Shown here in pieces: positions 6,644 to 9,032 of a stretch of DNA of 9,032 nt (positions within the stretch are counted from its first letter, which is position 1; each line of letters begins with the position of its first letter). The position numbers were made by a program, and so were the translations under genes. The stretch is from the NCBI GenBank assembly GCA_947475795.1, contig CANJOX010000117.1, forward strand, positions 1-9,032. The letters are read 5' to 3'. This DNA is from Gemmatimonadota bacterium. GTDB lineage: Bacteria > Gemmatimonadota > Gemmatimonadetes > Gemmatimonadales > Gemmatimonadaceae. The notes under the pieces were generated by a model that saw nothing but the letters and a program-made list of their open reading frames with translations, was not told the DNA's origin and ran no database searches.

Positions 6644-6675
6644 AGCCCGGTCTCCATCAGGAGATCGGGCTTTTT
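6644..6675 (+). terminator. Rho-independent terminator of the beta-barrel gene
   Basis: A 12-bp stem (6644-6655 with 6660-6671, including one G-U pair) closes on the loop ATCA and runs straight into TTTTT at 6671-6675. It starts 17 bases after the stop codon at 6627. This is the most canonical intrinsic terminator in the window and separates the barrel gene from the oxidoreductase gene. Confidence 0.9.
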
Positions 6676-6709
6676 CCGTTGGTGGGGATACACCACCGGC
6701 CCGTCGCGC

Positions 6710-6723
6710 TGCAGTATTCTGCA
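6710..6723. promoter_or_regulatory. Possible -10 and small inverted repeat before the oxidoreductase gene
   Basis: TATTCT at 6715-6720 lies five bases before the ATG at 6726 and overlaps a 5-bp inverted repeat (TGCAG 6710-6714, CTGCA 6719-6723). If TATTCT is a -10 element, transcription would start at or next to the start codon and give a leaderless mRNA, which fits the missing SD. No convincing -35 box is present, so this is tentative. Confidence 0.25.
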
Positions 6724-6725
6724 CC

Positions 6726-8033
6726 ATGACGGATCCCATCATTGTCGTCGGTGCCGGTGTGGCCGGGTTGGTGTGCGCCATCGAACTCCAGCGCGCCGGC
6801 CGTCGGGTGATTGTGCTCGAGGCCGGGCCGGAGGTGGGCGGACGGGTGCGCACCACGGTCCGCGATGGGGTCGCGTTCGACCACGGCTTCCAGGTGTTGT
6901 TCACGGCGTACCCCACGCTGCGCAGCTACCTCGACCTGGACTCGCTTGCGCCGCGCGTGTTCCGGCCGGCCGCCCGTATCGTGCAGGGTGGTCGGGTGTC
7001 GCTGATCGGCGATGCCTTGAGCGACCCGTCGCTGCTCATCGACACCGTCATGGCGCGCGCGGTGCCGCTGGGGGACAAGCTGCGCCTGCTGGCGCTCCGG
7101 CGCTTCGCCCAGCAGCTCTCCGTCGACGAATGCTTCACCGCACGTTTCGCCGGCGTGAGCACCCGTGATTTTCTGGCCTCGCGCGGGTTCAGCGCGTCGG
7201 TAATCGACGGATTCTTTGCGCCGTTCTACGGCGGTATTCTGCTCGATCGCACGCTCGCCACCAGCGCGTCGGTGCTGTTGTTCACGTTCAAGATGCTGGC
7301 GGACGGGAAGACCGTGGTCCCCGCTCGCGGGATGGGCGCGCTCACGCAGCAGCTGGCGGCGCAGCTCGCGGCAGGAACGGTGCAGGCCGGTGTAGCCGTG
7401 CAGTCGCTTACCGTGCACGAAGGCCGCGTAACGGGGGTGGTACTGGCCAGCGGCGACGTCTTACCCGCAGCGCAGGTCATCATGGCCACCGACGCACCGG
7501 CGGCCGCGAGACTGGCCGCGACGGCCGGGGTGCAGATCGCCACGCCGTCGGGTGCGCGCGGCACCACCACGTTGTATTTCACCACCAGCGGCGCCTCACC
7601 GATCCCCGGTCGTGCGCTCTGGCTCAACGCCAACGCGTCAGCGGTGATCAGTCACGCCGTGACCATCACCGATGTCGCGCCGGACTACGCGCCGCGTGGT
7701 GTGTCGCTGATCGCGGCCAGCGCGGTCGGTGATGCGGCCGATCGGAGCGATGCCGATCTGGAATCGGCCGCGCGCCGCGAGCTGGCGGCGATGGCGAAGG
7801 CCGCCGGCGATACCGCGGCCGATGCCAAGACGGCCGCGCTGTCACGCGTCGCCGTGTGGCGCGTGCCGTACGCGCAGTTTGCGCAGCCACCCGGCTGGCG
7901 GGATCACCGTCCGACCGTTGCGTGTGGTATCCCCGGGCTCTGGCGTGCCAGTGAAGTGTTGCACTCCAGTTCACTCGAAGGTGCGGCGCGCGGCGGGCAG
8001 GATGCCGCGCGAGCCGTGCTGCACTCTCACTGA
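6726..8033 (+). CDS. FAD-dependent oxidoreductase, amine-oxidase/phytoene-desaturase-like
   Basis: The 435-residue flavoprotein begins with a dinucleotide-binding fold. It has VVGAGVAGLVCA (Gly9, Gly11, Gly14), an acidic strand end at Glu32, and EVGGRVRT at 36-43, the FAD-binding signature of the flavin amine oxidase superfamily. It continues with DHGFQVLFTAYP (52-63), FFAPFYGG and RGMGAL segments. These are typical of a broad family found in bacteria, cyanobacteria and plants and annotated only as NAD(P)/FAD-dependent oxidoreductase. The substrate is unknown; polyenes, amines or other hydrophobic molecules are all possible. Near the C-terminus, where relatives usually carry a Gly-Asp pair contacting FAD, I read RASEVLHSSSLEGA, with Glu410 in place of the Asp. 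No export signal is seen. It is followed after 15 bases by a beta-barrel gene, probably in the same transcript. No SD precedes the ATG. Confidence 0.9.
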   Translation: MTDPIIVVGAGVAGLVCAIELQRAGRRVIVLEAGPEVGGRVRTTVRDGVAFDHGFQVLFTAYPTLRSYLDLDSLAPRVFRPAARIVQGGRVSLIGDALSDPSLLIDTVMARAVPLGDKLRLLALRRFAQQLSVDECFTARFAGVSTRDFLASRGFSASVIDGFFAPFYGGILLDRTLATSASVLLFTFKMLADGKTVVPARGMGALTQQLAAQLAAGTVQAGVAVQSLTVHEGRVTGVVLASGDVLPAAQVIMATDAPAAARLAATAGVQIATPSGARGTTTLYFTTSGASPIPGRALWLNANASAVISHAVTITDVAPDYAPRGVSLIAASAVGDAADRSDADLESAARRELAAMAKAAGDTAADAKTAALSRVAVWRVPYAQFAQPPGWRDHRPTVACGIPGLWRASEVLHSSSLEGAARGGQDAARAVLHSH

Positions 8034-8048
8034 CCTTTCGATTCCGTT

Positions 8049-8627
8049 ATGCGCCCCTCGTTTGTCCGTGTTGCCGCCCTGCTCGGTGCGCTCGCCGTCG
8101 GTGCCCCCGCACTTGCCGCCCAGTCGTTGCGTGAGCAGACGCGCGCGCTGAGTACTCGGACGCCGACTCACATCATCTCCGTCAATCCGTTTTTGCCCCT
8201 GTTCGGGTACTTCCAGGCCGAGTACGAGCAGCGGGTTGCGCCGCAGGCGTCCATCGCGGTGTCCGGCTCGCATACCAGGCTTGAACACCTGTATACAAGT
8301 GTCGATGTGAAGTTGCGCTTGTATCCCCAGGAGCGCCCCCTCGAGAAGTTGGGGATATCGGCTGGACTCGGCTACGGTCGGGTGCAGCGCCAGGAGTTTG
8401 TCACCTGCGATCCGTCGGCTCCGCCCTCATGCAACGACCTCAACGCCGCCGTTTCGGCCCCGACCTTCGCCGTGGAGGCGCAATATCAGTGGCTGCTCGG
8501 GGCACGTCGCTACACCGCCGTGGCGATCGGCGGTGGGGCGAAGCGGTTCTATCTGTCGGAGGAGCGCGCGATTGGCCTTTCGCGTGTGACGCCCACGCTG
8601 CGGCTCACGATCGGCTACGCGTTCTAG
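8049..8627 (+). CDS. Small outer-membrane beta-barrel protein (DUF3575-like)
   Basis: The 192-residue protein has an Arg-containing N-terminus, a hydrophobic core (8-20) and a signal-peptidase site near ALAA/QS (residues 23-25). The mature part opens with HIISVNPFLPLFGYFQAEYEQRV, a pattern seen in DUF3575-like outer-membrane proteins. Amphipathic strands follow, ending in LRLTIGYAF with terminal Phe. Two cysteines at 120 and 128 lie in a Pro/Ser-rich segment that should be a surface loop, and could form a disulfide. The size suggests an eight-stranded barrel. Function is unknown. It starts 15 bases after the FAD oxidoreductase stop and has no SD of its own, which suggests co-transcription or translational coupling. 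Its stop is only 6 bases from the stop of the convergent HAD gene, with no terminator hairpin visible between them. Confidence 0.8.
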   Translation: MRPSFVRVAALLGALAVGAPALAAQSLREQTRALSTRTPTHIISVNPFLPLFGYFQAEYEQRVAPQASIAVSGSHTRLEHLYTSVDVKLRLYPQERPLEKLGISAGLGYGRVQRQEFVTCDPSAPPSCNDLNAAVSAPTFAVEAQYQWLLGARRYTAVAIGGGAKRFYLSEERAIGLSRVTPTLRLTIGYAF

Positions 8628-8633
8628 TCGCTC

Positions 8634-9032
8634 CTAGCGGAGGCCCAGCAACGCGGCCACATCGGCGAGCCGCTCGACCGTGACCACGGCACCGGCCGCG
8701 CGCAGTCGTTCGACGGAGACGATCTCGGCATAGCCAATGACCGTCATCCCGGCGGCCGTCGCTCCCTGCACGCCGAGCGGACTGTCTTCCACCACGATCG
8801 TCCGCGCCGGGTCGAAGCCGAGGGCGCGGGCGGCGTGCAGAAACAGATCGGGGGCGGGCTTCGGCTTGCCCACATCGACCGCCGAGAATCGCCTGCCTTC
8901 AAAGCGATCGAGCAGCCCCGTTTTGCCGAGCGTGGTGCGCATCTTCTCGTGCTCGCCGTTCGACGCCACGCCGTAGCGCATCCCCGTCGCATCGAGCGTG
9001 TCGAGCAACGCGACGATGCCATCGACCGGCTC
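8634..9032 (-). CDS. HAD-family phosphatase, beta-phosphoglucomutase-like (5' partial)
   Basis: The last 132 residues of a haloacid dehalogenase-superfamily hydrolase are visible; the frame is open through the window edge. The missing N-terminus should carry the DxD nucleophile motif and cap domain. Present are motif II (YGVASNG, with its Ser), motif III (VGKPKPAPDLFL, with the Lys) and motif IV (IVVEDSPLGVQGATAAGM, with Glu-Asp). The EDSxxGVQGATAAGM form is typical of the subgroup with beta-phosphoglucomutase, phosphoglycolate phosphatase and sugar-phosphate phosphatases. The substrate cannot be told from these motifs. It acts in the cytoplasm. The TTG codon at 9006-9008 is not the start, since in-frame upstream codons encode EPVDGIVA, which fits the family. 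The gene converges with the beta-barrel gene at a 6-base gap. Confidence 0.92.
   Translation of the reverse strand, partial: EPVDGIVALLDTLDATGMRYGVASNGEHEKMRTTLGKTGLLDRFEGRRFSAVDVGKPKPAPDLFLHAARALGFDPARTIVVEDSPLGVQGATAAGMTVIGYAEIVSVERLRAAGAVVTVERLADVAALLGLR

Noticed and set aside
8628..8633. Shared terminator between the convergent barrel and HAD genes
   Set aside because: Only six bases separate the stops, and I found no hairpin with a T-tract at the junction.

Overview
The window is a GC-rich chromosomal stretch from a diderm bacterium. Two small beta-barrel proteins with signal peptides and terminal Phe point to an outer membrane. A Wzz-like envelope protein, a type-1 copper protein and MEP-pathway isoprenoid synthesis (IspG) fit the same picture. 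Gene content and style, including many starts with no Shine-Dalgarno (SD) sequence, would suit Gemmatimonadota or a similar phylum. That placement is an inference, not something the sequence proves. No tRNA, rRNA, CRISPR array, transposase or phage gene is visible, and no gene-free gap exceeds 170 bases.

Left part (1-2261): the 3' end of a secreted plastocyanin-like copper protein is followed by a perfect 16-bp hairpin. Immediately after it lies a 594-residue protein with the layout of a Wzz chain-length regulator fused to a bacterial tyrosine kinase (BY-kinase). Its ATP-binding motifs are degraded, so it looks like a pseudokinase. Its gene also carries a hexanucleotide microsatellite, a C7 run and a GC dinucleotide run.

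Middle part (2262-4114): three co-directional, closely spaced genes encode a four-helix membrane protein, a free methionine-(R)-sulfoxide reductase (msrC) and a stand-alone HD hydrolase. The HD protein keeps the RelA/SpoT ppGpp-hydrolase pocket residues. A nested pair of inverted repeats built from a CACGGAT motif fills the convergent gap after them.

Right part (4115-9032): ispG runs on the minus strand. Diverging from it is a small, membrane-anchored conserved protein of unknown function. Next come an outer-membrane beta-barrel gene with a clear rho-independent terminator, and a probable two-gene unit of an FAD-dependent amine-oxidase-like enzyme plus a second beta-barrel protein. A HAD phosphatase on the minus strand is cut by the window end.

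Most genes look like housekeeping or envelope functions. The best leads for something new are the degenerate Wzz/BY-kinase-like protein, the HD-only alarmone-hydrolase-like protein and the CACGGAT palindrome. I did not find a convincing new multi-gene system.
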